From Chelydra serpentina (taxonomy: Eukaryota; Chordata; Testudines; Chelydridae): a stretch of 64,000 nt of DNA. Location of the stretch: the NCBI GenBank assembly GCA_037349315.1, contig JBAIAC010000021.1, positions 2,232,001 through 2,296,000 on the forward strand, read 5' to 3'. Below, in pieces: positions 20,101 to 27,079 of the stretch. Position 1 is the first letter of the stretch, and each line of letters starts with the position of its first letter. Both the position numbers and the translations under genes were made by a program. A model generated the notes under the pieces. The model saw only the letters and a program-made list of their open reading frames with translations, had not been told where the DNA came from and searched no databases.

Positions 20101-22511
20101 AGTGCATCCAATGTGGGGCAACGCTGATGACTGAGGGCATCTGGCCGGAGTGTGTGACAGAATGCACCCCTATGTCCACCCCTTGCACCCCTATTGGAAT
20201 AATCTTTGTACAAAGTATGCCATGTGAGGTATCATTTGAAAAGTCATAATTTGCTAGTCAATATTGTCCTGATAAAATAGGTGTGGCAGCATTGTATGTG
20301 AAGTTATAAGAGTCCACTCTTTGGTGTTACTAACAGCTATTCCAAACTGAGGTTGGCAAACAAGCCTGTCTCAAACAAAGGGATGGGTGCTCTGCTTAAT
20401 TTGCATTGATGCCGTAAACAGAGACATCAAGCAGGAAGGGCAACAAAAGAAGCTCCAACAGGTGAGAAAAAGCAGCAGGGAGCATCCTTCCCTATAGACA
20501 CCCCCCCCCCCCCCCCCCCCGGAAATGACACTGACTCTCTCTACAGCCATTTGATTCACCGCACCAGAAGGGAAAAAGGAAGCGGCCATTAAACTGGAGA
20601 AGGGGGCCTGACCTAAGCAGTTTGGTTGGCAAGACTTCTGAGAACAGGTGGTGAGAAAACTTTGCTCTGAATTTAACTTAGCGTGTTAAGTTGGGCACCA
20701 GTTGCATTTTAGCTTTGTTTTTTGGAACCATTTCTGATGTTTATGTCTCATTACTAGGACCCTACCAAATTCACAGCTATGAAAAATGTGTCCAGGACTG
20801 TGAAATCTGGTCTCCCCCCATGAAATCTGTTTTTCTGGTGTGCTTTAACCCTGCACTATACAGATTTCACCGGAGAGACCAGCCTTTCTCAAATGGGGGG
20901 TCCTGACCCAAAAGGGCGTTGCAGCGGGGGTCACAAGGTTATTTCTGGGAGGGTCGCGGTATTGCCACCTTTACTTCTGTGCTACTTTCAGAGCTGGGCG
21001 GCCGGAGAGCGGCGGCTGCTGACCGAGGGCCCAGCTCTGCCGGCAGCAGCGCAGAAGTGAGGGTGGCCATACCACGCCAGGCCATCCTTCCTTCTGCGCT
21101 GCTGCTGGCGGCGGCTCTGCCTTCAGAGCTGGGCTCCCGGCCAGCAGCCGCCGCTCTCCAGCTGCCCAGCTCTGAAGGCAGGGCCGCTGTCAGCAGCAGC
21201 TCAGAAGTAAGGGTAGCAGTACCGCAACCCCCCCTACAAGAACCTTGTGTCACCTCCCCCCACCCCACCCCCACCAGACACACAAAATGCCTTTTCTGGT
21301 CAGGACTCCTAGAATGACAACACCGTGACATTTCATATTTAAATATCTGAAATCATGAAATTTACGATTTTTAAAAACCCTTGATTGGGAAATTGACCAA
21401 AATGGACTGTGAATTTGGTAGGGTCCTACTCATTACTTGTGCTCACTTAAAGTCTCTCTCTTTGTAGTTAATAAACTTGTTTTGCTGCTCTGTCTAATCC
21501 AGTGTGTTTAAATGGAGGTGTTTGGGGAAACTCCATTTGGGGTAACAAGGTGTGTGCCTATTATTTCTATTAATAAAATGACAGATTTTATATAAACTTG
21601 TATTGTCCAGGAGAGGCTGAGCAGTACAGGACATAGATTTCTGGGGGGAAATCTGAGACTGGGAGTGAGTTGGGATCATCCTGCAGGATAACCAAGGTTG
21701 GTGAGAGCCAAGGAGTGGCTGGCTGGCTGCAGATCACCCAGACGTAGCGGGGAGTGACTCGCATGCTGGAGGCTGTTTGTGAGCAGTGTCCAGGCTGGAG
21801 GCCACAGCATCAAGCCGTTGTAAAGGGCACCCCAGATTACAGGGCAGGGGTGACACAGCTACTCATTAGTCTGGATTGTACCCTGGGTCGGTCACAGGGG
21901 CATCGCTAAGGACAGAGGGCATCTGATCTGGGGTGACACTGACAATTGAGGGCATCTGGCTCGGGACATCGCTCATGGCCGAAGGCACCCGGCCCGGGGC
22001 GACCCTCATGACCAAGGGGGTCCAGCCCGGGGAGTATCTAACAACCGGAGCATGGCATAAACCCCACTGCCCTCCTTTATAGACACACCAGACGCTGCCA
22101 GGCAGCAATGCCATTTCTAATGGGTCTGCTTCTCCCTCTCATCGCCCCTTCCTGTCCAATCGGTGCAGCTCCCCTGCCCCGAGGCCAGCTGCTGGAGTGA
22201 GAGGAACCCACAAACCAATTGCAGTGCCCAGGGTTGGTTCATCCCATCCACGTCTTCCCCAAACCTACGCCATCCCCTGGGGCGGGTGCCACACCAACCG
22301 CTCAGAGTCCGCCCTGCTGCCTCACCCTTCAATCTGCTGCCCCACCAGGGTGCTTTCAGTCCAGACACCCTCCATCCCATGGGCCTTCCACGTGCTCCCG
22401 GAAGGGGGCTCAGACTGACCCAACCTGGCTCCCACAATTCAACCCACCTTTGAGAGGCGTCCCGAGCAGCAGCAGCAGCAGCAGAGGGGAGGCACATGGG
22501 GTCCTGGCCAT
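5008..22511 (-). CDS. ITGAL: integrin alpha chain with I domain (ITGAL/CD11a-like), 5' six exons
   Basis: Six exons on the minus strand (22511-22448, 7424-7316, 6350-6256, 6155-6091, 5509-5395, 5138-5008) join with consistent phases and GT-AG sites. Together they predict a signal peptide, the first beta-propeller repeats and the beginning of the inserted I (von Willebrand A) domain of a leukocyte integrin. Family landmarks in order are a mature N-terminus like [59 protein letters not shown], and [15 protein letters not shown] with an intact DxSxS metal-binding motif. The ITGAL paralogue fits best ([12 protein letters not shown] and the YLSGxCYLF segment). The product would pair with ITGB2 on leukocytes as the ICAM receptor LFA-1. 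The gene continues left of the window, past the retrotransposon. The other CD11 chains (ITGAM, ITGAX, ITGAD, ITGAE) are the alternatives. Confidence 0.8.
5395..5509 (-). CDS. ITGAL: ITGAL-like exon 5: [20 protein letters not shown] segment
   Basis: Acceptor CCCATAG and donor GTAAGG. The 115-bp exon encodes a cysteine-rich loop with [20 protein letters not shown] followed by [17 protein letters not shown]. The NRT sequon and the YLSGxCYLF block are hallmarks of this part of alpha-L just before the I domain. It leaves in phase 1. Confidence 0.88.
5629..5935. repeat. GC-rich nonautonomous element, copy 1
   Basis: The segment starts near CATAGGCGCTGACTTTGG and consists of mutually inverted GC-rich blocks (GCAAGCCTGGGAGGG on both strands, CTCCGCCTCCTCC against GGAGGAGGCGGAG) ending at CGGTGGGTGCCCC. 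The same blocks and the CATAGGCGC-type terminus recur at 12880-13575, so this is a dispersed foldback-like DNA element. It lies in the intron between ITGAL exons 5 and 4. It produces many spurious open frames. Confidence 0.55.
6091..6155 (-). CDS. ITGAL: ITGAL-like exon 4: short propeller exon (MALASN)
   Basis: Acceptor CCTTGCAG and donor GTGAGT. The 65-bp exon encodes [20 protein letters not shown], equivalent to the YLGMTLAT segment of alpha-L. It leaves in phase 0, in register with exon 5. Confidence 0.82.
6256..6350 (-). CDS. ITGAL: ITGAL-like exon 3: VVVGAPG propeller strand
   Basis: Acceptor TTTTACAG and donor GTGGGT. The 95-bp exon encodes [19 protein letters not shown]...GSCQAIPLP, the first FG-GAP beta-propeller blade of integrin alpha chains. 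NST is a potential N-glycosylation site at the position found in alpha-L. It leaves in phase 1. Confidence 0.88.
6800..7245. repeat. GC-rich tandem repeat, ~208-bp higher-order unit
   Basis: The phrase GAGCTGAGAACAGAACCCAG at about 6805 recurs 208 bases later at about 7013. Each long unit is built of ~55-60-base subunits around AACCCAGGAGTCCTGACTCC. Shorter runs of the same motif lie at 5178-5350, 17965-18090 and 34660-34750. It sits in the intron between ITGAL exons 3 and 2. Confidence 0.7.
7316..7424 (-). CDS. ITGAL: ITGAL-like exon 2: mature N-terminus, first propeller strand
   Basis: Acceptor CCCTGTAG and donor GTAAG bound a 109-bp exon encoding [18 protein letters not shown]...[11 protein letters not shown]. 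YNxD near the N-terminus and FGYxVLQ are the start of the mature integrin alpha-L chain. It enters in phase 1 and leaves in phase 2. Confidence 0.85.
7425..9244. other. ITGAL intron 1, proximal part: no gene seen
   Basis: Apart from the tRNA-Arg-like sequence at 8182-8253 I see no exon or complete mobile element here. A sequence near 8650-8730 (CAACGGGGGCAGAGTTAAGG) is echoed near 15885-15905, hinting at an unnamed dispersed repeat. Confidence 0.4.
8182..8253 (-). tRNA. tRNA-Arg(CCU)-like gene or pseudogene
   Basis: The minus strand folds as a 72-nt tRNA: D-arm region TAGCCTAATGGATAAGGC, anticodon stem TTGGC/GCCAG around loop TTCCTAA (anticodon CCU), and T arm GTGGGTTTAAGTCCCAT. It closely resembles vertebrate tRNA-Arg-CCU. 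The T loop is TTTAAGT instead of TTCGAGT and acceptor pair 2-71 is A-G, so it may be a decayed pseudogene. It is not part of a tortoise-type SINE, because no CR1 tail follows. Confidence 0.5.
9245..9429 (-). mobile_element. tortoise-type SINE, full length
   Basis: Same organisation as the copy at 4716-4892 (tRNA head on the right, CR1-like tail on the left), with a few substitutions. Confidence 0.85.
9536..9909 (-). mobile_element. hAT-type MITE (CAGTGGTTCTCAA family), 8-bp TSD
   Basis: It ends ...TTGAGAACCACTG and is flanked on both sides by CTCTAAAA (9528-9535 and 9910-9917). It is the same family as 17113-17856, in inverted orientation. The left terminal inverted repeat appears truncated although the duplication is retained. 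Confidence 0.7.
9918..11084. other. intron 1 sequence without a recognised gene
   Basis: It holds homopolymer C around 10399-10412 and GC-rich sequence from 10560 to 10900 (palindromic GGCAATAAAAGCGGCG region, CCTACCATTGTAGGTC hairpin) that looks like decayed DNA transposon. No coding exon seen. Confidence 0.35.
11085..11778 (+). mobile_element. hAT-type MITE (GGCTACACTT family), copy 1
   Basis: The left end GAGGCCTAGGCTACACTT and right end AAGTGTAGCCAAGCCCTG form imperfect terminal inverted repeats of the CAGGGCTTGGCTACACTT type. The interior is nearly identical to 12045-12703. No clear 8-bp duplication remains. Confidence 0.65.
12045..12703 (+). mobile_element. hAT-type MITE (GGCTACACTT family), copy 2
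   Basis: A near-identical sister of 11085-11778. It lacks about 32 bases present in copy 1 between two AGCGC repeats, consistent with a microhomology-mediated deletion. A homopolymer G run has a different length in each copy. Confidence 0.65.
12880..13575. repeat. GC-rich nonautonomous element, copy 2
   Basis: It starts near TATGACTCCGTGGGTGCTCC and ends GCACCCACCGGTGCC...GTCGGCGCCTATGAG. ATATGAC flanks both sides (about 12878-12884 and 13573-13580), a possible target duplication. The interior consists of opposed GC-rich blocks shared with 5629-5935, with a short GGAGGT tandem near 13325-13350. Confidence 0.55.
13700..14110 (+). repeat. possible solo LTR of an endogenous retroelement
   Basis: It begins around TGTTGGCCAACC, contains AATAAACCCTCGTGC near 14046 followed by a GT-rich stretch (GGTGTCCATTTCGGTTCC), and resembles the U3-R-U5 layout of a retroviral LTR with its polyadenylation signal. 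I could not define both ends or a target duplication. Confidence 0.35.
14200..15947. repeat. GC-rich repeats and MIR fragment; no gene seen
   Basis: 14215-14560 and 15480-15850 hold related GC-rich segments (GTGGGCGGGGCC, CTCTTCCCC..GGGGAAGAGG) like the inverted blocks of other turtle DNA elements. 14640-14770 (GAGTGACCTTGACCGAGTCACTT...CAATTTTCCCACCTCTAATATGGGG) is a MIR-type SINE core. The remainder is unassigned. Confidence 0.45.
15948..16085 (+). mobile_element. tortoise-type SINE, head truncated
   Basis: It begins within the B-box region (CAGGGTTGTGAGTTCAATCC) and continues through the CR1-like tail to GATTCTATGATTCTA. The A-box half is missing. Confidence 0.8.
16086..16950. other. intron 1 sequence without recognised features
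   Basis: No exon, tRNA or complete mobile element recognised. GC content is mixed and short open frames look random. Confidence 0.3.
16959..17093 (+). mobile_element. short hAT MITE (TAGGGTGACCAGA family), copy A, 8-bp TSD
   Basis: Terminal inverted repeats TAGGGTGACCAGA / TCTGGTCACCCTA enclose 135 bp and are flanked by GCTTTTAA on both sides (16951-16958 and 17094-17101). Confidence 0.9.
17113..17856 (+). mobile_element. hAT-type MITE (CAGTGGTTCTCAACCAGGGG family) with nested insertion
   Basis: It starts CAGTGGTTCTCAACCAGGGG and ends AAAGGTTGAGAGCCCCTG. The body contains the CTACATAAAAAACACTAGCG block shared in inverted form with 9536-9909. A second hAT element (17150-17508) is inserted near its left end. 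Flanking bases no longer match. Confidence 0.75.
17150..17508 (+). mobile_element. hAT MITE (CAGGGCCGGTGC family) nested in another hAT, 8-bp TSD
   Basis: CAGGGCCGGTGC at the left and GCACCGGCCCTG at the right form perfect 12-bp inverted repeats. CCCTGAGG flanks both sides (17142-17149 and 17509-17516). The 359-bp interior is GC-rich and non-coding. Confidence 0.9.
17857..18811. other. intron 1 sequence with a decayed DNA element
   Basis: 17965-18090 carries the AACCCAGG-type GC tandem motif. 18605-18740 has a hairpin (GGCACTTTACAGCGCTG versus CAGCTCTGTAAAGCGCC) typical of a small hAT remnant. No exon seen. Confidence 0.4.
18812..19545 (+). repeat. 59-bp minisatellite interrupted by a CR1 3' end
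   Basis: Units of 59 bp built on CCCGCAATGGGGAGGGATCAC...GATTAGGGGTGCTAGTTG recur at 18873, 18932, 18991 and on, and resume after 19364 for about three diverged units. The CR1 fragment therefore landed inside an existing array. Confidence 0.85.
19071..19364 (+). mobile_element. CR1 LINE 3' end inserted in minisatellite
   Basis: About 294 bp starting CTAGACTGTTCTCAGTGG, with the CR1 ORF2 tail (TTTTCACTAGTAGGGTGGTG, GGAATGGGTTACCTAGGGAGG) and the GATTCTATGATTCTATGA terminus. It is 5'-truncated as usual for CR1. Confidence 0.85.
19985..20152. repeat. ~33-34 bp minisatellite, left half
   Basis: Diverged units of the form GGCATCCAGCCCAGGATG... with ACTGAGG or AACAAGG ends follow each other about five times. 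The array is cut by the LTR element at 20153 and continues at 21897-22060 (GGGCATCTGGCTCGGGACATCGC and similar). Confidence 0.7.
20153..21896 (+). mobile_element. LTR-type element inserted in minisatellite, itself carrying a hAT
   Basis: It starts TGTGACAGAATGCACC and ends GGGTCGGTCACA, exactly interrupting one minisatellite unit. Flanks GGAG and GGGG could be a 4-bp duplication with one change. The bases outside the nested hAT (20755-21428) look like a retroviral LTR without coding potential. Confidence 0.55.
20755..21428 (+). mobile_element. hAT element with 22-bp TIRs and 8-bp TSD
   Basis: Inverted repeats TAGGACCCTACCAAATTCAC / GTGAATTTGGTAGGGTCCTA enclose 674 bp. CTCATTAC flanks both ends (20747-20754, 21429-21436). 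The interior contains a further inserted segment from ~20880 starting CAGCCTTTCTCAAATGGGG, related to the element at 25009-25255. Confidence 0.9.
21897..22060. repeat. ~33-34 bp minisatellite, right half
   Basis: It continues the array of 19985-20152 with units such as GGGCATCTGGCTCGGGACATCGC and GGCACCCGGCCCGGGGCGACC. The period and unit phase are consistent with one array split by the LTR element. Confidence 0.65.
22448..22511 (-). CDS. ITGAL: ITGAL-like exon 1: initiator Met and signal peptide
   Basis: ATG at 22511-22509 opens a 21-codon exon encoding a short polar start followed by seven leucines and GTP, a typical cleavable signal peptide. The leucine run is encoded by a CTG microsatellite. 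The exon ends AAAG before a GTGGGT donor in phase 1, exactly what the exon at 7424 needs (it begins with two bases that complete a Gly codon). The ~15 kb distance to exon 2 leaves some doubt, but no better first exon was seen between them. Confidence 0.6.
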
Positions 22512-23140
22512 GTCGGGATGTGGCGCGTGATGGATGCCCGGGGATCTGGGGAGTTAGATGGCGCGGGGCATGATGGCAAAGGGAGAAATCCGGCAAGGCG
22601 GGCTCGCCAGCCCGTTGTGGAGACAGCGACCGGGCGGAGGCGGAGGGGGGAAGAGCCAGCTCGAGGTGCTGGAAACAGAGTTTGGGGGAAATGATTATGC
22701 AGATTTCTATCACCTGCTTTTCCCACGGGGGTGGGGTCAGCAGCGGGCATGCGGGGGAGGGGGAGAGGAGCGCAGAAGCATCTGCAGAGCAAAAGCATTT
22801 CCTTCCGCTGTTCGCGCTGATTTCCAGTGACAAAATTCGAAACATCTGCTGGGGGAGGGGGGCGGGCAGTGTCAGAAAGTCCTGCCTTGTTTGGCTCAGG
22901 TGTCCCCTGAGCAGCAGGTTCGGGGAGGGGGGTATCATGTCAGGGGACCCCGACTGGAAAAGGGGGGCTACATGTAAACTGTAGTACTGGGGTTCCCTTG
23001 CTTTGGGAGTAGGGGTTGTGCCCTTTGACACGAAAAGATCCCACTGGGATGGACTGAATGGAAGAAACTGAGCTCAGGTCTTTCCCCCCAACCTCAGGGT
23101 GTGACCCTGCAGCCTGCTGGCAGAACCAGGAGAGGACCAG
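22512..23140 (-). promoter_or_regulatory. 5' flank of the ITGAL-like first exon
   Basis: The 600 bases upstream of the signal-peptide ATG should contain the promoter. They are purine-rich and GC-moderate and show no convincing TATA box or CpG island. Leukocyte integrin promoters usually lack TATA and rely on ETS-type sites; several GGAA/TTCC cores are present, but they are too common to be evidence. Confidence 0.3.
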
Positions 23141-23945
23141 GGCCTTGCTTAAGGTGCTGTGCTGGAGACCTGCGTTCAATTCCTGGCTCTGCTCTTAGCT
23201 CCTGGGCAACCTTGGTCAGGTCACCGAGTCTCTGAGTCTTGGTCTCCCCGTCTGAAAAACACTCTACCTAGATCAGGGGTCTCAAACTCAATTTACCTTA
23301 GGGCCGGTCCTCGAATCCTCCCAGCGGGCCAGTCCTGTCCCTGAAGCTGGTGTTCAGAAAAGAAAACGTTCCTATTGCATTTTTTATTTCGAATTTCTTA
23401 GAACTAATAAAACTGCCGTTCGACTTGATGCAATTCTTCGCCTGCCAGAGCGTTTTTAGCGTTTGCCAGCCACCCGGCAACGCGTCAGCTCTGTCCGTTT
23501 GTCGATGTTTGGCCTCGGGGACTGAGCCGTTGAAACCTTCAGGATGGCAGCGAGGTGTGCGCCCGATCGCTGTGTCCGGTATTTTGACTTGTTTATATTC
23601 ATTGTGGGAAAACATGACATTTCCTCCATGGCTGACTCTGCCCGGCGACTAGTGATGGTATCTCTGTCCCTCTCCCCTAGCCTATGGGAGCTGCGTGGCT
23701 GCATCTCTCCTGCCCGCGCCCCTCCCCCAGGGAGGGATGAAAGAAGTTTTTTAAAAGTTCCCGCGGGCCGCAGTGGGGAGGTTCTCGGGCCGCCGATGGC
23801 CCGCGGTCCGGGACTTTGAGACCCCTGGCCTAGCGGCTTTAAGTTCCTGGGGGCAGGGACTGTCTCACTGTGTGTCTGGGCAGCAGCTGACACAATGAGG
23901 TTCTGACCTCAGTTAAAGCCTGCGGCTGCTACTGCAATACAAACA
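23141..23945 (+). mobile_element. MIR-type SINE split by a hAT insertion
   Basis: The left part (GCTGGAGACCTGCGTTCAATTCC...GTCAGGTCACCGAGTC...CCCGTCTGAAAAAC) and right part (TAAGTTCCTGGGGGCAGGGACTGTC...CAATGAGG) are the two halves of a MIR-like SINE. The hAT at 23274-23827 lies between them. Confidence 0.6.
23274..23827 (+). mobile_element. hAT-type element (CAGGGGTCTCAAACTC family)
   Basis: Termini CAGGGGTCTCAAA and TTTGAGACCCCTG are inverted repeats. Flanks ACCTAGAT and GCCTAGCG share CCTAG, a decayed 8-bp duplication. It is inserted inside the MIR at 23141-23945. Confidence 0.75.
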
Positions 23946-24202
23946 GCAATAAAAATAGCGTCCCGGTTGGGTAATTCCATTTCATTTCCCTCTCTCCCCC
24001 ATACCCCGCCCCCAGTTGTGGCTTCAGCTCACTGCAGGATTCTCTTTCACTTCCCTCCTAAAGCACCGTTCCTGTTAAACACCCCACACTCCACCCCAGA
24101 AGCTGCTGCATCTCAGCAGCAGGCGAGAGATCCCTGGATAAACAGCCCTCATACCCCCCACCCCCACCAGCTGCATCTCACAAGGAATCTACTGTAGACT
24201 TT

Positions 24203-24520
24203 GGGGGGGAGGGATAGCTCAGTGGTTTGAGCATTGGCCTGCTAAACCTAGGGTGACCAGATGTCCCAATTTTATAGGGACTGTCCTGATATTTGGGGCT
24301 TTTTCTTATATAGGCTCCTATTACCCCCCACCCTCTGTCCCGATTTTTCACATTTGCTGTCTGGTCACCCTAGCTAAACCCAGGGTTGTGAGTTCAATCC
24401 TTGTGGGGGCCATTTAGGGATCTGGGGCAAAAATTGGGGATTGGTCCTGCTTTGAGCAGGGGGTTGGACTAGATGACCTCCTAAGGTCCCTTCCAACCCT
24501 GATGTTCTATGATTCTATGA
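24203..24520 (+). mobile_element. tortoise-type SINE interrupted by a hAT MITE
   Basis: Full-length SINE (GGGAGGGATAGCTCAGTGG head to GATTCTATGA tail). Removing bases 24249-24380 leaves a continuous SINE, because the second GCTAAACC is the target duplication. Confidence 0.9.
24249..24372 (+). mobile_element. short hAT MITE (TAGGGTGACCAGA family), copy B, 8-bp TSD
   Basis: 124 bp between TAGGGTGACCAGA and TCTGGTCACCCTA, flanked by GCTAAACC (24241-24248 and 24373-24380) inside the SINE. Confidence 0.93.
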
Positions 24521-25000
24521 CTCCTAACCCCCTCACTTCCCCAGAGCAGGCCTGTAACAGTGCGGAGACCTGCCTGCCACCAGCCCCACCAACAGCACCT
24601 GCTGCTGGATTTCGCTTGGGGGATGGTCAATTACGCCCCCCCAACCCCAAGGGAATAATTTCCTACCCCCACTGCACTGCCACAGAGGGCCAGTGGAATG
24701 ATTGAACCCCAGGCCTTGTCGATCTAACAGAATACATCTCTGCTCCATGAGCTACTGGAGCAAGGACGGAGTAGACTCCTAAACCCCTCCCCATGTGGTC
24801 CAGCCACACCGAGTTGGGTCTTGTCTACACTAGAAGGAGTCTGCCGTGTAGCTTATGCAGTGTGGTTGTAGCCGGTCCGGTCCCAGGATATCAGAGACGA
24901 GGTGGGTGAGGTGCTGTAATATCTTTTATTGGACCAACTTGTGTTGGTCAGAGAGACGCGCTTACACAGAGCTTTTCTTCGGGTCTGGGAAATGTGTAGT
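24521..25000. other. intergenic, no gene seen
   Basis: 24690-24760 read on the minus strand has a tRNA-like A box (TAGCTCATGGAGCAG) and B box (GGTTCAATC) but no clear cloverleaf. 24815-24960 resembles the end of a DNA element (GGGTCTTGTCTACACTAG). Confidence 0.35.
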
Positions 25001-25008
25001 TCATAGCA

Positions 25009-25255
25009 CAGCATTTCTCAAACTGGGGGGGCTCGGCCCAAAAGGGGAGTCACAAGACTATTGTAGGGGGGTCGCGAGAGCAGTGGCTGCAGGCCAGGAG
25101 CCAGTTCTGAAGGCAGCGCCGATGTCAGCAGCAGCGCCGAAGTAAGGATGGCATGGGAGGGGGGAGCATCACTTTTCGGGGGGAGGGGGGCATCACAGCC
25201 TGAAATATTTTCAAAGGGGGTCCCCGTCCCAGTAAAAAAAGCTTTGAGAAACCCG
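25009..25255 (+). mobile_element. hAT-type MITE (CAGCATTTCTCAAACTG family), near-perfect TSD
   Basis: It begins CAGCATTTCTCAAACTGGGG and ends GCTTTGAGAAACCCG. Flanks TCATAGCA (25001-25008) and TTATAGCA (25256-25263) differ at one of eight bases. Confidence 0.75.
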
Positions 25256-25489
25256 TTATAGCAGGATTGCTATACTAGCAAGCCCCCTAGTGGACACATA
25301 GATTATACCAACAAAAGAGTTCCTTTAGCTTGGCTTATATCAATTCCCCAGGCAGAATAAGCTATCCCAGCAACAGGACTTTCTCCCCAGTATCATTGTG
25401 TCTCCCCTAGGTCTTTTACCAGCAGAGCTTTGTTGGTCAGGGGGTGATTTTTTTTTACTGATACAGTTACACTGCATAACAAGATCTAA

Positions 25490-25670
25490 TGGCTGGAGGT
25501 TGAAGCTAGGCAATTTCAGACTGGAAATAAGGGGCAAAGTTTTGTGAGGATAATAATTAAGCATAAGAACAACTCTCCAAGGGTCACGGTGGACTCTCCA
25601 TCACTGACAGTTTTTCAATCCAGATTGGATTAACTTTTTCAAACCAGCCCCTTTGGGCTTTCTCCCATGC
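25490..25670 (+). mobile_element. CR1 LINE 3' fragment
   Basis: GGCTGGAGGTTGAAGCTAGG, CAGACTGGAAATAAGG and CTCCATCACTGACAGTTTTT match the CR1 3' coding tail also seen at 35440-35790. Confidence 0.6.
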
Positions 25671-25820
25671 TGAACCCTCACGTCGGGGAGGGGCTCCCCC
25701 TCCTCCTTCAAATCCCTCCTATGCCATCAGTCCTACAAAAAACTGGTTAGGCTGCTGGGGCTGAGACCACGGTCAGTCATGCGGCCCAATAGTGTCCCAC
25801 TGTTTGCTTGTACTCCACCA

Positions 25821-26262
25821 TCATTCCGTCTGTATCCATCTGTTGTCTCTTGTTTTAGACACAACCCTTGGTACCCATTTTACATCGGTGATCGCGTTCA
25901 CTACTTGCATGACAACAGCCCCCACTGTAGATTTGCCCACTCCGAATTGATTCGCGACTGACCGGTAGCTGTCTGGCGTTGCAAGCTTCCACAGGGCTAT
26001 CGCCAGTCGCTTCTCTACTGTGAGGGCTGCTCTCATCTTGGTGTTCTGGTGCTTCAGGGCAGGGGACAGCAAGTCACAAAGTTCCATGAAAGTGCCCTTA
26101 CGCATGCGAAAGTTTTACAGCCATTGCTGATCGTCCCACACCTGCAACACTATGCGGACGGTCCCACCACTCTGTGCCTGTTTCCCGGGCCCAGAATCGG
26201 CGTTCCACAGCATGAACCTGCCCCATTAACACCATGATGTTCATCTTGTGGGGGGGCCTTCT
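25821..26262 (-). pseudogene. PIF/Harbinger (HARBI1-like) transposase remnant
   Basis: Two minus-strand frames are colinear with the N-terminal part of the transposase encoded at 63581-64000. The first (about 26262-26120) has VERRFWARETGTEWWDR. The second (26105-25821) has MRKGTFMELCDLLSPALKH and continues with VAIALWKLATPDSYRSVANQFGVG-like sequence typical of HARBI1 proteins. A frameshift separates them and the DDE catalytic domain is missing, so the copy is dead. Confidence 0.8.
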
Positions 26263-26698
26263 TTGAGACAGGTCTGTGTCCATGTCCTCATCACTGTCCT
26301 CACCACGCTGCCGTCGCCTCCTCGCCTGCTGTAGCTGTAGCAGCTCCTAGTTTTCGTTCTCCATATACTGCTGGACAATGCGCGTGGTGTTCATAACGGC
26401 GATAACAGCCGCGGCGATCTGAGCAGGCTCCATGCTTTCCCTGGTATGGCGTCTGCAGGACAGCAGAGTGGCAGCGGAAGCGGCGGGTGGATAACAATGG
26501 TGTCAGCAATATGGTGCCCGCATGAAAAAAGGCGCGAAATGATTTTTTGCTCCCCCCTCAGTTGTTTTCACAGAGGGAGGGGGGAGCAAGGGGTAGGCTG
26601 ACAGCAGACGGTGCAGTATGCTTGCTAGCCGCCATCATCTCCTGGGTGCTCGGCAGTAGACGGTGCAATATGCTTGCCATCTGTCATCCTCTCCTGGT

Positions 26699-26767
26699 CC
26701 CCTCAAGGATTGAACTCACAACCACAGGTTTAACAGGCCAACGCTCAAACCGCTGAGCTATCTCTCT
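26699..26767 (-). mobile_element. tortoise-type SINE, tRNA-head fragment
   Basis: Only the promoter head (reverse of GATAGCTCAGCGGTTTGAGCG to GAGTTCAATCC) is present; the CR1 tail is missing. Confidence 0.7.
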
Positions 26768-26970
26768 GCCTGTGTTCCAGGCAGTACTGAATCTCCATTA
26801 AACAAAACGTAAAAAAGAGAACGACCAGAGTCACTCCCATTTATGTCCAAGCGCCCCCGGCCAGCCACGAGCACACAGGGGATAATGATGATTTAAAGCC
26901 TATTGCACCATCTGCTGATAGAAGGAAAGGAGCTTTTACTGTGTAGTCCCGTGACTACCAGCCTCAGGTA

Positions 26971-27045
26971 GAATGGCCCCCTCAAAGATTGAACTCGCAA
27001 CCCCGAGTTGAGCAGGCCAACGCTCAGACTGCCGAGCTATCCCTC
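26971..27045 (-). mobile_element. tortoise-type SINE, tRNA-head fragment
   Basis: Same head-only structure as 26699-26767, more diverged. The two sit about 270 bases apart in the same orientation. Confidence 0.65.
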
Positions 27046-27079
27046 TACCCGTATTACAGTGGGACTGAATCCCCACTAG

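Noticed and set aside
24690..24760. Possible tRNA on the minus strand
   Set aside because: A- and B-box-like motifs are present but the anticodon arm and acceptor stem do not pair. It is more likely a decayed SINE head.
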